This document shows, one piece after another, positions 1 through 8,708 of a DNA stretch of 64,000 nucleotides. The DNA is taken from contig CAVSWP010000010.1 in assembly GCA_963731665.1 (NCBI GenBank), forward strand, positions 62,001-126,000. The letters run 5' to 3'. Positions within the stretch are counted from its first letter, which is position 1. Each line of letters begins with the position of its first letter. The notes under the pieces were generated by a model, which saw nothing but the letters and a program-made list of their open reading frames with translations, did not search any database and was not told the origin of the DNA. The position numbers and the translations under genes were made by a program. Source of the stretch: Chersky-840 sp035604715 (lineage in GTDB: Bacteria; Actinomycetota; Acidimicrobiia; Acidimicrobiales; UBA8190).

Positions 1-171
1 GGTGCCGGTCCTTGTCACGGCGCGATCTCGGGCGGGCACGGTAGTCGGCGTCGAAATTGCGGGGCTAACCGGAGTGAGGCCGAGTGACTGCTCCTCGTCG
101 GCGTACTCGAAGAGGTAACCGATGCCGCTCAGGTCTCCAGAGCGCAACCGGTCGTAAACGGTGACCGCCTG
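1..171 (-). CDS. C-terminal continuation of the bi-domain oxidoreductase (after a frameshift; runs off the window)
   Basis: Reading the minus strand one base out of phase from the upstream ORF restores an open frame from about base 171 to base 1. Its first residues (NQAVTVYDRLRSGDLSGIGY) are the expected end of a zinc-type dehydrogenase domain, followed by a Pro/Thr-rich linker. In relatives of this family a Gfo/Idh/MocA-type oxidoreductase domain follows; it would lie beyond the window edge. There is no start codon of its own, so this is one gene with the 65-1228 frame, separated by an apparent one-base insertion in a CC pair (GG at 171-172 on the plus strand). Confidence 0.6.
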
Positions 172-1228
172 GTTCAATGGGAAGACGCTCAGACACCAGC
201 GATTCGACGGGCAATACCCCTCGAGCCACGAGGTCCACGAAGCACTCCAGATTCCGGCGCTCGGTCCACCGGACGTAGCCGGCTGGGTAGTCCACGCCGG
301 CGAGCTCGTAGATGTCGTCGTAGCGGCCTGGGCCGTACGACCGAGAAAATCGGACGTCCAGCTCCTTGTCGTAGTAGGCGTTCCAGGGCAGGTCCAACTT
401 GAGCTTGCCGATGTCGACCACGCGTGCCCGGTCGCGCGCCAGTCGAGCCGCCGCTTCGACGGGCCCATTCGAGGAACCACCGGCCACCAAGAACACGTGG
501 TCGGCACCCAGTCCGCCCGTTAGCAGGGCCAAGGCCCGCTCAACTCGGTCGATGCCCTCACTGTCAGGCGTGTCACACGCTACGGCACCGTTCTCTTCGG
601 CCAAAGCGCACCGCTCTTGCCTTACGTCGAGACCCACGACCCGTACCCCAGAGGCGACCAGGAGCTGCGCCACCAACTGACCGACCAGGCCGAGCCCGAT
701 CACACAGGCGGTGTCCCCGAGCTGGGTCTCGGCCCGGCGAACCCCGTGCATGGCGATGGCCCCCACGGTGGCAAAGGCAGCCAACGGCACGGACACGCCT
801 GCCGGCACCGGTACACAGAGGTTGACGGGAACCCAGTTGACCTCAGCGTGCAGCGCGTACTCGTTGCCGGCGCACGCCACCAACTGCCCCAGACTGAACT
901 CCTCTGCTCCTCGGCCTACCTCGACCACCACTCCACACGAGGAGTACCCGAGTGGCGTGTAGGAGTCGAGCCGGTTCATGGCCTTGGTGTAGGCGCTGCG
1001 CAGCCCTTGCTGGGCCATTGTATCGAGGACCTTGCGTACCTGGTCGGGGCGACTCCGTGCTTTGGCCAACAAGGACATCTTGGCCTCGTGCACCTTCATC
1101 ATCTCGGTGCCGGTCGAGATGAGCGAGTACTTAGAGCGCACCAGGACGCCACCGTCCTTGCACGCAGGTGTCGGAACGTCCAACAGGCTTAGCTGGCCAG
1201 ACTTGTAGTTCTGGGCAACCTGCTTCAC
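65..1228 (-). CDS. Zinc-type alcohol dehydrogenase domain of a bi-domain oxidoreductase, frameshifted
   Basis: GroES-like plus Rossmann medium-chain dehydrogenase of the type found in polysaccharide clusters, often fused to a Gfo/Idh/MocA domain. The GTG start at 1228 overlaps the asnB stop in a GTGA, so the two are translationally coupled. The N-terminus (MKQVAQNYKSGQLSLLDVP) and the nucleotide-binding GLGLVGQ at residues 178-184 are typical. The family segment YVRWTERRNLE is also present near the C-terminus. Identity with the family holds to about residue 352, then the frame becomes Arg/Pro-rich nonsense up to a stop at 65, while the family-like sequence continues in the next frame. The substrate is unknown; family context suggests sugar or sugar-nucleotide redox chemistry. 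It is either a sequencing error or a real pseudogene. Confidence 0.75.
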   Translation of the reverse strand: MKQVAQNYKSGQLSLLDVPTPACKDGGVLVRSKYSLISTGTEMMKVHEAKMSLLAKARSRPDQVRKVLDTMAQQGLRSAYTKAMNRLDSYTPLGYSSCGVVVEVGRGAEEFSLGQLVACAGNEYALHAEVNWVPVNLCVPVPAGVSVPLAAFATVGAIAMHGVRRAETQLGDTACVIGLGLVGQLVAQLLVASGVRVVGLDVRQERCALAEENGAVACDTPDSEGIDRVERALALLTGGLGADHVFLVAGGSSNGPVEAAARLARDRARVVDIGKLKLDLPWNAYYDKELDVRFSRSYGPGRYDDIYELAGVDYPAGYVRWTERRNLECFVDLVARGVLPVESLVSERLPIEPGGHRLRPVALWRPERHRLPLRVRRRGAVTRPHSG

Positions 1229-3132
1229 GTCGTCACTCCGGCCGCCGCCGCATTCTGGCACCACAACTCGAGCGTGAGGAGTTGCCAGATCTGCTTCGAT
1301 CGATCCTCCCGACCGCTGCGCTCCTCCTCGACCAGCCGCTGGAGCGGCGCCCGCTGGAGGAACCCGCGATCGACGAGGTCGCCCGATAGGAGCACGTCGT
1401 CCACCAACTCGGCCAAGTCGTGGGAGATCCACGCCCGAAGCGGGGCCGCAAAGGACGCCTTCGGGCGGTGCACGATCTCGGCGGGCAACCACGCGGCAGC
1501 GGCTTCCTTCAGGGCTGCCTTGGTGGTCCGACCGTGGATCTTGGCCGAACCCGACAGGGAGAAGGCAGCCTGCACGACGGCGGGATCGACGAACGGCACC
1601 CGGACCTCCACCGACGCGGCCATGCTGGCCCGGTCGGTGTAGGCGAGGTTCAAGCCCGGCAGGAACAACCGGGCGTCGGTGAGGCACATGCGATCGACCG
1701 GGTCGTTCAGCGACGTGTCGGTGTAGATGGCGTCGTGCTCGGCCACGACATCGTCGACGCAGGAGCGCAGGTCCGGGCTGAGCAGGGCGGCGAGCTCCGG
1801 CGGGTCGTAGAGGGTGTAGCTGCGCCGGAAGGCGGCCGCCTCGGGGAGCTCGCAAAAGGTGAGGAACCGCTTCGTCCACCGGGCGTACCTGAGGCCCCGG
1901 CCCCCGGCCACCACCGGGACGTGGTCTCCCACACGGCGCACCGAGCCGCGGACAACCGAAGGCAGGTGGCGGTACCGAGCTGCCAAGAGGCAGGCCAGGT
2001 GCTTGCGGTAACCGCCGAAGAGCTCGTCAGCGCCCATTCCCGACAGCACGACCTTCACCCCCGCTTCGCGGGCCGCCTCGCACATGAGCAGTGTGTTGAT
2101 GGCGGCCGGGTCACCCACGGGTTCGTCCAGCACGTCGACGATCCGGGGCAAGAGGTCGGCGACGTCCGGCGAAGTCTCGATCTCGTGCAGCTCGATACCG
2201 AATCGTGCCGCCACCTTGCGGGCGTAGACGGCATCGTCCGGCATCGCCTCGAGCCGGTGGTCCTCGGGCCGAAAGGTGATCGTGTAGGCGTCGACAGCAG
2301 AGTCGGCCTGCTTGGCGAGTACGGTCACGATGCTCGAGTCGAGGCCGCCGCTTAGGAAGCTCGACACCGGAACATCAGAGACCAGGTGGGCATCGACGGA
2401 CTCTTTGATGACCGTCCGAAGGTCCACCGACGGACCTGCTGCCGCGTCGGCAGCAACTTCGGCAATATCCCAGTACTGCGTGACACTGGACGTGCCGTCT
2501 GGCCGGAACTCGGCCCATGCTCCCGGCGCTAATTTCTCCACACCCCTAATGGCACACCGGCCGGGTGGGACCCAGTAGTAGAGAAGCGAAGCCACCAGGG
2601 TACAGAGGTCGGCGACCAGCTCGTCGCTCAACGCGGCCACGATGCCCTTGAGCTCGGAGGCGAACACGACGCCGTCCTTGCGCCTTAGGTAGTGCAGGGG
2701 CTTGATCCCCAGCTGGTCCCGGACTAATACAAGGTTTCCGTTGCGCTCGTCGAAGATGGCGAAAGCGAACATCCCACGGAAGCGCTTCAGGCACTCTGGT
2801 CCCCAGCGTCGCCACGCCTCGAGTACGACCTCGTTGTCTGAGTTGGTCGAGAAACGGACGCCAAGCCCGGTGAGCTCCGTCTTTAGCGTTCTGTAGTTGT
2901 ACAGCTCACCGTTGTAACAAAGAGTCAGTCCGTCCTTTGTGAGCGGCTGGCGGCCACCGGGGCTCAGGTCGATGATCGAGAGCCGTCGGTGCGCCAGCTG
3001 CACGGAGATCTGGTCACTTTGGTAATTGAAGAACCCCTCGTCGTCCGGACCACGATGAGCCAGGCGGTCGATCATCGTGCGAGCAAGGATCTCGCCGTCG
3101 ATTTGCTGGTAGCAACCAGCAATCCCGCACAC
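1225..3132 (-). CDS. asnB: Asparagine synthetase (glutamine-hydrolysing)
   Basis: 635 residues, the normal length for AsnB. The GTG start is followed by Cys2 (MCGIAGCYQQ), the N-terminal nucleophile of the class II glutamine amidotransferase domain. RGPDDEG (28-34) and YNGELYN (73-79) are glutaminase-pocket motifs. The synthetase domain has the ATP PP-loop SGGLDSS at 261-267 and a later GMGADELFGGY segment. It makes asparagine, or amidates another carboxylate, using glutamine and ATP. It starts 2 bases after the glycosyltransferase stop and overlaps the oxidoreductase start. AsnB homologues inside exopolysaccharide clusters may amidate sugar acids or peptides rather than serve general asparagine supply; that role is inferred here from neighbours only. 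Confidence 0.93.
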   Translation of the reverse strand: MCGIAGCYQQIDGEILARTMIDRLAHRGPDDEGFFNYQSDQISVQLAHRRLSIIDLSPGGRQPLTKDGLTLCYNGELYNYRTLKTELTGLGVRFSTNSDNEVVLEAWRRWGPECLKRFRGMFAFAIFDERNGNLVLVRDQLGIKPLHYLRRKDGVVFASELKGIVAALSDELVADLCTLVASLLYYWVPPGRCAIRGVEKLAPGAWAEFRPDGTSSVTQYWDIAEVAADAAAGPSVDLRTVIKESVDAHLVSDVPVSSFLSGGLDSSIVTVLAKQADSAVDAYTITFRPEDHRLEAMPDDAVYARKVAARFGIELHEIETSPDVADLLPRIVDVLDEPVGDPAAINTLLMCEAAREAGVKVVLSGMGADELFGGYRKHLACLLAARYRHLPSVVRGSVRRVGDHVPVVAGGRGLRYARWTKRFLTFCELPEAAAFRRSYTLYDPPELAALLSPDLRSCVDDVVAEHDAIYTDTSLNDPVDRMCLTDARLFLPGLNLAYTDRASMAASVEVRVPFVDPAVVQAAFSLSGSAKIHGRTTKAALKEAAAAWLPAEIVHRPKASFAAPLRAWISHDLAELVDDVLLSGDLVDRGFLQRAPLQRLVEEERSGREDRSKQIWQLLTLELWCQNAAAAGVTT

Positions 3133-3134
3133 GA

Positions 3135-4469
3135 CTAATCCCCCTGGGCCGGAATCGAGACTGAATCCGCCGCCGGAACGTCGCGATGGATGAGCTTGTC
3201 GTAGACGCCCACATACTCGGCTCGCTGGTGCGCCCAGGCCAGACTGTCGACCACGCGCGCCCGCCCTACCGTTCCCATCGATCGCCGACGAGGCTCGTCA
3301 TCGATGAGCTCGAGAACCAGCCGGCCCAGATCGGTCACCTCATTCGGAGAGGCATAGACAGCAGCGTCGCCTGCCGACATCTTGGTCTCATGCAGATCGA
3401 AGGCAACGACGGGAAGAGCGAACGCCATGTACTCCATCGTTTTGTTCATCGTCGACACGTCGTTCAATGGGTTCTTCGGATCAGGGCACAGGCCGACGTC
3501 GGCCGTCGAGAGGATGTGAGCCACGGTTTCGTCGGACACTCGTCCCGTGAATTCGATGTAATCTTCGAGGCCCAGCGCGTCGCGGAGTGCGACCAGTTGG
3601 GCGAAGCTGTCACCCGAGCCGATGAACGTGAAGCTGATGTCACGGCGTCCTCGCTTGTGCACGATGTCGTTCGCTGCCCGAACCGCCAGGTCGACGCCGT
3701 CCTGAGGTGCCATCGTCCCGAGATACGCCACCAAGTACGGTCGGCCGCGGCGCAGCCGTGGGTCCGGAGTGCCCGGATGGAGTCGGTCAGGGTCCGGCCC
3801 CGTCCGAACGACTGTGACATCGCGGTCTCGCTTGCCACCTCGGGTAAGCGCGATTTGTCGGTACGAGTTGTTCGTGGCGATCACGTGGTGTGCCGATTGG
3901 TAGGTGCACCACTCGAGAGCTAGCAGAGCGGCGTGCAAGACTTCGGACACTGCGCCGAACCGGGACTTGTAGAGTTCGGGGCACAGGTCGTGGTGGTCGA
4001 ACACGAAGCGGACTCCGAAGACGCGCAACACCAGGGCGATGGGCCAGAAGATGTCGGGTGGGTTGCAAGCTTGCAACACCTCGAAGCGGCAGCGCCGCCA
4101 CGCCTTAGTGGTCAGCCATGCCGTCGCCGCGAAGGAATAGAGGTACTCGACCACGAACGTCCACTTGGACGTGCCTGCGGCATACGGTCGGTACTTGTAC
4201 AAGCTCACGCCGTCGATGACTTGTTCGGACGGATCGTTGGGTCCCTTCGGACAAATCACCGAAACTGAGTAGCCTGCTGCCGTGAGGGCCTGGCATTCGA
4301 GCCATACTCGCCGGTCGAACGGCACCGAGAGGTTCTCGACGATGATGAGAATCCCGGGTTTCTGTTCCACCTTTTCGTCGGGCGCCGAATCGACTCGCCT
4401 CAACTCGCTCGGCAGTGACCCGGTGTTCGGGGATGGCAGTGATCGACCATGCGGGCGCGCCCCTAACAC
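3135..4469 (-). CDS. GT4-family glycosyltransferase
   Basis: GT-B fold glycosyltransferase of 444 residues. The conserved N-terminal segment (ILIIVENLSVPFDRRVWLE) starts near residue 40, so the first ~38 residues from the 4469 start are doubtful and the true start may be further in. The donor-binding C-terminal half has TGRVSDETVAHILSTADVG and MEYMAFALPVVAFD, the usual nucleotide-sugar pocket. It transfers a sugar from an NDP- or GDP-sugar to a lipid-linked glycan at the cytoplasmic face of the membrane. It heads a three-gene minus-strand run with asnB and the bi-domain oxidoreductase, spaced by 2 bases or overlapping. Donor and acceptor cannot be told from sequence. Confidence 0.85.
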   Translation of the reverse strand: MLGARPHGRSLPSPNTGSLPSELRRVDSAPDEKVEQKPGILIIVENLSVPFDRRVWLECQALTAAGYSVSVICPKGPNDPSEQVIDGVSLYKYRPYAAGTSKWTFVVEYLYSFAATAWLTTKAWRRCRFEVLQACNPPDIFWPIALVLRVFGVRFVFDHHDLCPELYKSRFGAVSEVLHAALLALEWCTYQSAHHVIATNNSYRQIALTRGGKRDRDVTVVRTGPDPDRLHPGTPDPRLRRGRPYLVAYLGTMAPQDGVDLAVRAANDIVHKRGRRDISFTFIGSGDSFAQLVALRDALGLEDYIEFTGRVSDETVAHILSTADVGLCPDPKNPLNDVSTMNKTMEYMAFALPVVAFDLHETKMSAGDAAVYASPNEVTDLGRLVLELIDDEPRRRSMGTVGRARVVDSLAWAHQRAEYVGVYDKLIHRDVPAADSVSIPAQGD

Positions 4470-4537
4470 GCCACCCCCTCGGAGCCGGACAACGCCTTGA
4501 CGTGCGCGCCTCCGCCGTAGCCCAATCGGCGAGGCAC

Positions 4538-5524
4538 CTATGGCGCAGCCGTCGTTCTGCTGTCAGGCGCTCCTGGCGCAGCCGTCGCTCTGCTGTCAGG
4601 CGCTCCTGGCGCTGCCGTCGCTCTGCTGTCAGGCGCTCCAGATGCTGCCGCAGTCACGAGACCCCCGCTCCCGCTTTCACTTTCGAGGGGGTCTTCGTCG
4701 ACCACGACGATCTGGGCCAGCAGAACGTCGTCGTCATAGTCGTCGAACTCCTCCTCATTGGGCGCCGGTGTCAGGTAACCAACGGCGAACCCGACGGCAC
4801 TCGTGACGATGAGCAAGGGCAGCCAGTGGCCGGGTCCGGCTGTAAAGATCCCGAAGGCGGCCAAGGTGAAAGTCAAGATGAGCCCAATCCCGAATCCGGG
4901 AATCAGGAACCGCACACCCCGCAACCAGCGATTCTGGGGCAATGTGTGACGGGCCATCGCCAACAGGGCCAGCCCGAGTGATGACGCCGTGAGGACGAGC
5001 ACAGCCAAGCCAAAAAGACCGTAGATCGAATCCAGTGAGCCGTGCACATTGGTCACCAGTGGCTGCGAAGCGATCGTTGCTCCGTTCGACCCGAGCAGCG
5101 AAATGGTGCCCACGATGAGTCCGGTGGCCTGGCTCCCGACACCGCTCATGCTGATCGGGAAGCTGAGCGATTTCGTCGCACCGGGAGGTACGACCAACTC
5201 GACCGCCGTGTCATAGGAGAAGAGGGGAAGAGCCACCACCTGTCCGTCGATGCGCACAGAAGAGACACTCACAGTCGAGGTGCTGTTGTTCGAGAGGGTG
5301 ATCTGCACCTCGGCAAACCGGGCGGGATAGAGCTGTGCCGGATGGGCGTCAGAGGACGTCACAACGGGTTGACCGTTGACAGTGGCCGCGAACGACACCC
5401 CACTCCCCGCTGCTTCCGCTACGGATCCTCCCAACCCCAAGGTCATCAACACCGTAAGAACCACCAGGGCAGCCCAGCGAACACCTGGGGCAGCCGGGGC
5501 TTCTCGCCACCGTCTCGTGCGCAT
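4538..5524 (-). CDS. Secretory membrane protein with Ig-like domain, three further TM helices and an 11-residue repeat tail
   Basis: Start chosen at ATG 5524, one base after the stop of the upstream kinase gene; longer in-frame readings are antisense to the kinase. About 328 residues: an N-terminal signal or TM helix (VVLTVLMTLGLGGSVAEA), an extracellular beta-rich domain of ~120 residues, three TM helices (SIYGLFGLAVLVL, IPGFGIGLILTF, WLPLLIVTSAVGF), an acidic stretch, then three copies of GAPDSRATAAP. No family recognised. The extracellular domain, in which conserved-looking Ser/Thr/Val strands describe deviation from a supplied value, resembles the outer domain of the neighbouring kinase in style. 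The tight spacing implies the two are co-expressed partners. Confidence 0.75.
   Translation of the reverse strand: MRTRRWREAPAAPGVRWAALVVLTVLMTLGLGGSVAEAAGSGVSFAATVNGQPVVTSSDAHPAQLYPARFAEVQITLSNNSTSTVSVSSVRIDGQVVALPLFSYDTAVELVVPPGATKSLSFPISMSGVGSQATGLIVGTISLLGSNGATIASQPLVTNVHGSLDSIYGLFGLAVLVLTASSLGLALLAMARHTLPQNRWLRGVRFLIPGFGIGLILTFTLAAFGIFTAGPGHWLPLLIVTSAVGFAVGYLTPAPNEEEFDDYDDDVLLAQIVVVDEDPLESESGSGGLVTAAASGAPDSRATAAPGAPDSRATAAPGAPDSRTTAAP
4541..4639. repeat. 33-bp tandem repeat, three copies
   Basis: Three adjacent 33-bp units (4541-4573, 4574-4606, 4607-4639) differing by single bases. They encode the in-frame repeat GAPDSRATAAP at the extreme C-terminus of the membrane protein, right up to its stop codon. 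The period is a multiple of three, so copy-number change would keep the frame. Confidence 0.9.
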
Positions 5525-5525
5525 C

Positions 5526-7439
5526 TCAGCGGCCCACAGAGACGGCTGAGGACCCGGCCGGGGGCAAGGCGGTACGTCGGGCCACGAGGACCAGCCGATT
5601 GGCCTGGCGACGGGCGCGGGTCCTCTCCCCCACCTGTCGACCGGCCAGACCCGCCAGTAGGCCGGCCACCGCGCCCAGGACGGCACTAACGATGAATGCC
5701 ACCAATGTGGGCCCCGCAATTCCCAGCATCCATCCCCACAGGGTGGCAGCCACTCCACCCATCACTCCCACCACAACCAATCCGGCCACGGCAGCGTTGC
5801 GGTTGTCCCGTCGGCGTCCACGTCGGAGGCTTCGGAGGAGCGACTCGGTGTAGGCAACGACAAAGAGCAACAGGACGATCCCGAGGACCCCGCCAAAGGT
5901 GGAGAAGGGCGATCGGGTCACCTGCACACCGAAGTCGTCGTTCTCGGTGCCCTTGGGGCCCGCGAGTGTGAGTGTCCCGGCCAGCTTTCCGCCCACGATG
6001 TAGCGCCCCGAGCTGGCGTCCAAGGTCGTGCGCAATCCAGCGGTCCCGCGCACCAGAGGCACCGGTGTCGAGCGAACAACCGATACGCCACCCAGCGAGA
6101 GCACGATCTGGGCCGTCTCCGGTGATCCGATACCGGGCGGAGGGTTCCGGACCGTGATGGGGATGGGTTGGTCGAGATTGATGGGCACTCGTCCGCCCAC
6201 TGTCGGGTCATGGCCCGCCACGGTCACCGCCCCTGTCCCGAGAGCCGGAGCCGGGCTCGAGGAGCCGACTCCAAGCAGTCCGAGGACGACGGCGACCACG
6301 GCGACGAGAAGGGCGGCCCAGGCCAGACGGGTGGGGAATCCGGGCATCGCAACAGGTGCCTGGCGCAAAGGCATGAGGTCGCCCAGTTCGAGCCCAGTGA
6401 CAGCGGCGCCGCCGGCGTGGAGCTCGACGACCGGGCGCATTACGGAACCATCGGCCCTGCCGGTCCCCGGCGCGGTCGTGAACGACGCACTCTGCGCACT
6501 GGCGAGAATCGGCCCGGGTTCGCGCAGGGCGATGCCTGAACGATCTAGCCAGTCCGGACCCCACGAGGCGGTGGCGGCTTGGCCGATGGCGACCCCGAAG
6601 GCCTCGGCGGTTTGGAATCGGTCACCAGATCGGCGAGCCAGTGCCTGCATGACAACATCGGCCAGGCGGGGCGGGACTCCGGGAGCGACGTCGGCAAGCG
6701 GGATGGCATCCTCATTGATGTGGCGCATGACGATAGCCAGTGACCCCCCCTCCTCGGAATAGGGAAGCCGACCCGACAGCAGCTCGTAGAGCATTACGCC
6801 CGTGGCATACACATCAGTTGTGGGCCCGAGGTCGGCACCACTGGCCTGTTCCGGCGCCATATAGGCCGGGGTGCCGAGAATGCCTCCTTCACGGGTGGCC
6901 AGAGTGTCGTCCTCGCCCAGAACCCGGGCGATGCCGAAGTCCGTCACCTTGAGCACCCTGTCTTCGCCGAAGAGCACGTTTTCCGGCTTCATGTCACGGT
7001 GCAGAACGCCACGCTGGTGGGCGCCGCTCAGACCCGAGCATGCCACCATCGCAATAGCGCAGGCCGTTTGCTGGTTAAACCCCCAGTTGACGAATCGGCT
7101 CCAGACGGTGCCGCCGGCTAGTCGCTCCATGACCAGGATGCAGGCGTCATCATGCTCGACGTAGTCGTACACTGGAACGATGTGCGGGTGGTCGATTGCC
7201 GCCAGGACCTTTGCCTCGGACAGGAACCGGGACCGCACTGACTCATCGCTCACCAGGCCGGGGGTGAGCTGCTTGATGGCCACCTCGCGCCCGAGCTGGC
7301 GGTGGCGTCCGGCAATCACAACGCCAAACGCCCCACGTCCGAGCTCCGCCCCAATCTCGTACCCCGGCAGAGCCACGCCCAGGGTGCTCTCTGTTTCCAC
7401 CAGGCTCCTCGGTTGGCGGACCTGTCGGCGTCCCGCCAT
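5526..7439 (-). CDS. Transmembrane serine/threonine protein kinase (PknB-like)
   Basis: 637 residues. The cytoplasmic Hanks-type kinase domain (about 27-285) has all key elements: glycine loop GRGAFGVV (34-41), catalytic Lys56 in AIKQL, HRDMKPEN (147-154), DFG (167-169) and the activation segment GTPAYMAPE. A linker and a TM helix (LAWAALLVAVVAVVLGLLGV, ~370-390) lead to an extracytoplasmic beta-rich domain of ~110 residues, then about three more TM helices and a basic tail. There are no PASTA repeats, unlike cell-wall PknB, and the C-terminal multi-TM part is unusual for a bacterial kinase. It is followed one base later by the repeat-tail membrane protein and is divergent from an FHA-cyclase gene, whose FHA domain could read phosphothreonine made by this kinase. 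Confidence 0.92.
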   Translation of the reverse strand: MAGRRQVRQPRSLVETESTLGVALPGYEIGAELGRGAFGVVIAGRHRQLGREVAIKQLTPGLVSDESVRSRFLSEAKVLAAIDHPHIVPVYDYVEHDDACILVMERLAGGTVWSRFVNWGFNQQTACAIAMVACSGLSGAHQRGVLHRDMKPENVLFGEDRVLKVTDFGIARVLGEDDTLATREGGILGTPAYMAPEQASGADLGPTTDVYATGVMLYELLSGRLPYSEEGGSLAIVMRHINEDAIPLADVAPGVPPRLADVVMQALARRSGDRFQTAEAFGVAIGQAATASWGPDWLDRSGIALREPGPILASAQSASFTTAPGTGRADGSVMRPVVELHAGGAAVTGLELGDLMPLRQAPVAMPGFPTRLAWAALLVAVVAVVLGLLGVGSSSPAPALGTGAVTVAGHDPTVGGRVPINLDQPIPITVRNPPPGIGSPETAQIVLSLGGVSVVRSTPVPLVRGTAGLRTTLDASSGRYIVGGKLAGTLTLAGPKGTENDDFGVQVTRSPFSTFGGVLGIVLLLFVVAYTESLLRSLRRGRRRDNRNAAVAGLVVVGVMGGVAATLWGWMLGIAGPTLVAFIVSAVLGAVAGLLAGLAGRQVGERTRARRQANRLVLVARRTALPPAGSSAVSVGR

Positions 7440-7644
7440 CGCAAGACATCTCGCCAGCCCCCGACGTCGGGTCGGGACCCCAACGAAAACGATAGCTCAC
7501 GCTCATTGTCTCCGCCGAGCCGACACCTGGCGGTGCGATCCTCGGGCGAACCGCTGATTTTGCGAGTCGGTGCTGACCCTCCTGCTGAACCTCCCCCGAC
7601 AAAGCCCAGGCGCGGGCCCAGTGAGCGACTAGACAGGTATATCG

Positions 7645-8592
7645 ATGGTTGACAGCCAGCCGTTCGGGCACATCGTCGTGGACCCCGGGAGTCCGGGCGA
7701 GGTGACCCGACCCCTCTTCGACCGGCTCTTCGTTGGTCGCGAATGCGCGGGAGTGGACGACGTTCATCGGATCCTGCTCGACGACGACCTGGCCGTGTCG
7801 CGCAACCACCTCGAGATCCGAGTGGACCCGGAGCAGTCGCGCGCCGTCGTGGTCGACACGTCGAGCAATGGGGCCCGGGTCAACGGCATACGAATCGAGC
7901 GCGCCGTCGGCGTCCCATTGAAAGGCGGTGACCAGATTCAGGTTGGAAGCCACATCCTCGAATTCCGTGCCGAGACTGTGACGACTCAGAGACCAGACAG
8001 CACCGTACAACGCTCAACCGTCTCGGTCGCCACTCCCATGACCATGGCTATGATCGTGGGCGACCTCATCAATTTTTCGACCGTTTCGGAGCAGGCCGAT
8101 CAACAAGTCCTCGTTCACGATGTTCATCACCTCTACACCAAGCTTCGAGAGCTCCTCGCTCAGCACCGGGGGACCCTGGTCGACTACGTGGGAGACGCGT
8201 TCTTTGCTAGCTGGGAACTCGAGGTCGACCCGGCTTCAGCGGCGAACGCCCTGAGGTTTGCGCTGGAAGCCGACGCGATGGTCAACGAAACCACGGCTGA
8301 TTTCGAGCTCCGCTACGCCGACGGAACGCCCCTGAGAATGGGTTGGGGCGCAGTCATGGGTCCGGTCGTCATGCAACTCATGCCTGGCTCCGTGGTCATG
8401 GTGCTGGGTGACGCCGTCAATCTGGGCTTCAGGGTCTCGAGCATTGCCGGGCGAGAGGGTCGCCCGAACATCCTCGCCACCGAGTCGGTGCGCCAGGCCG
8501 CGGAGGGACACTTCGTATTCGGTGAACCGGAAACGGTGACGGTCAAGGGGCGGGTCGGCATCGAGACAATTTACGGAGTCTCCGCCCGCTAG
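7645..8592 (+). CDS. FHA domain fused to class III nucleotidyl cyclase domain
   Basis: 315 residues. An N-terminal FHA domain (about 26-108) has GR (31-32), SRNH (52-55) and the phosphothreonine-contacting NG (75-76). It is followed by a class III cyclase homology domain (about 130-312). Both metal-binding aspartates are present (D140 in GDLINFS, D184 in VGDAFFA), as are D256 and N259 in GDAVNL and the transition-state Arg263. The usual substrate-selecting lysine before the second metal Asp is Asp180 instead, so the base preference, or activity itself, is uncertain. FHA-cyclase fusions suggest control of cAMP or another cyclic nucleotide by Ser/Thr phosphorylation. Divergent from the kinase gene across a ~205-bp spacer that must hold both promoters. 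Confidence 0.88.
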   Translation: MVDSQPFGHIVVDPGSPGEVTRPLFDRLFVGRECAGVDDVHRILLDDDLAVSRNHLEIRVDPEQSRAVVVDTSSNGARVNGIRIERAVGVPLKGGDQIQVGSHILEFRAETVTTQRPDSTVQRSTVSVATPMTMAMIVGDLINFSTVSEQADQQVLVHDVHHLYTKLRELLAQHRGTLVDYVGDAFFASWELEVDPASAANALRFALEADAMVNETTADFELRYADGTPLRMGWGAVMGPVVMQLMPGSVVMVLGDAVNLGFRVSSIAGREGRPNILATESVRQAAEGHFVFGEPETVTVKGRVGIETIYGVSAR

Positions 8593-8708
8593 GTCATCGT
8601 TGGGGCCGGCTGCCTGGGTGGCGGCGTGAATTCGTAAGGACCGATTCAGGCCATCACGGGGATGGTCGCTTCTTGCCCTGCGAAAGCCCGGCCAAGACGA
8701 GATCCGGC

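Noticed and set aside
4541..4639. Repeats as a possible CRISPR
   Set aside because: Units are contiguous, in frame and code for a protein tail; no spacers.
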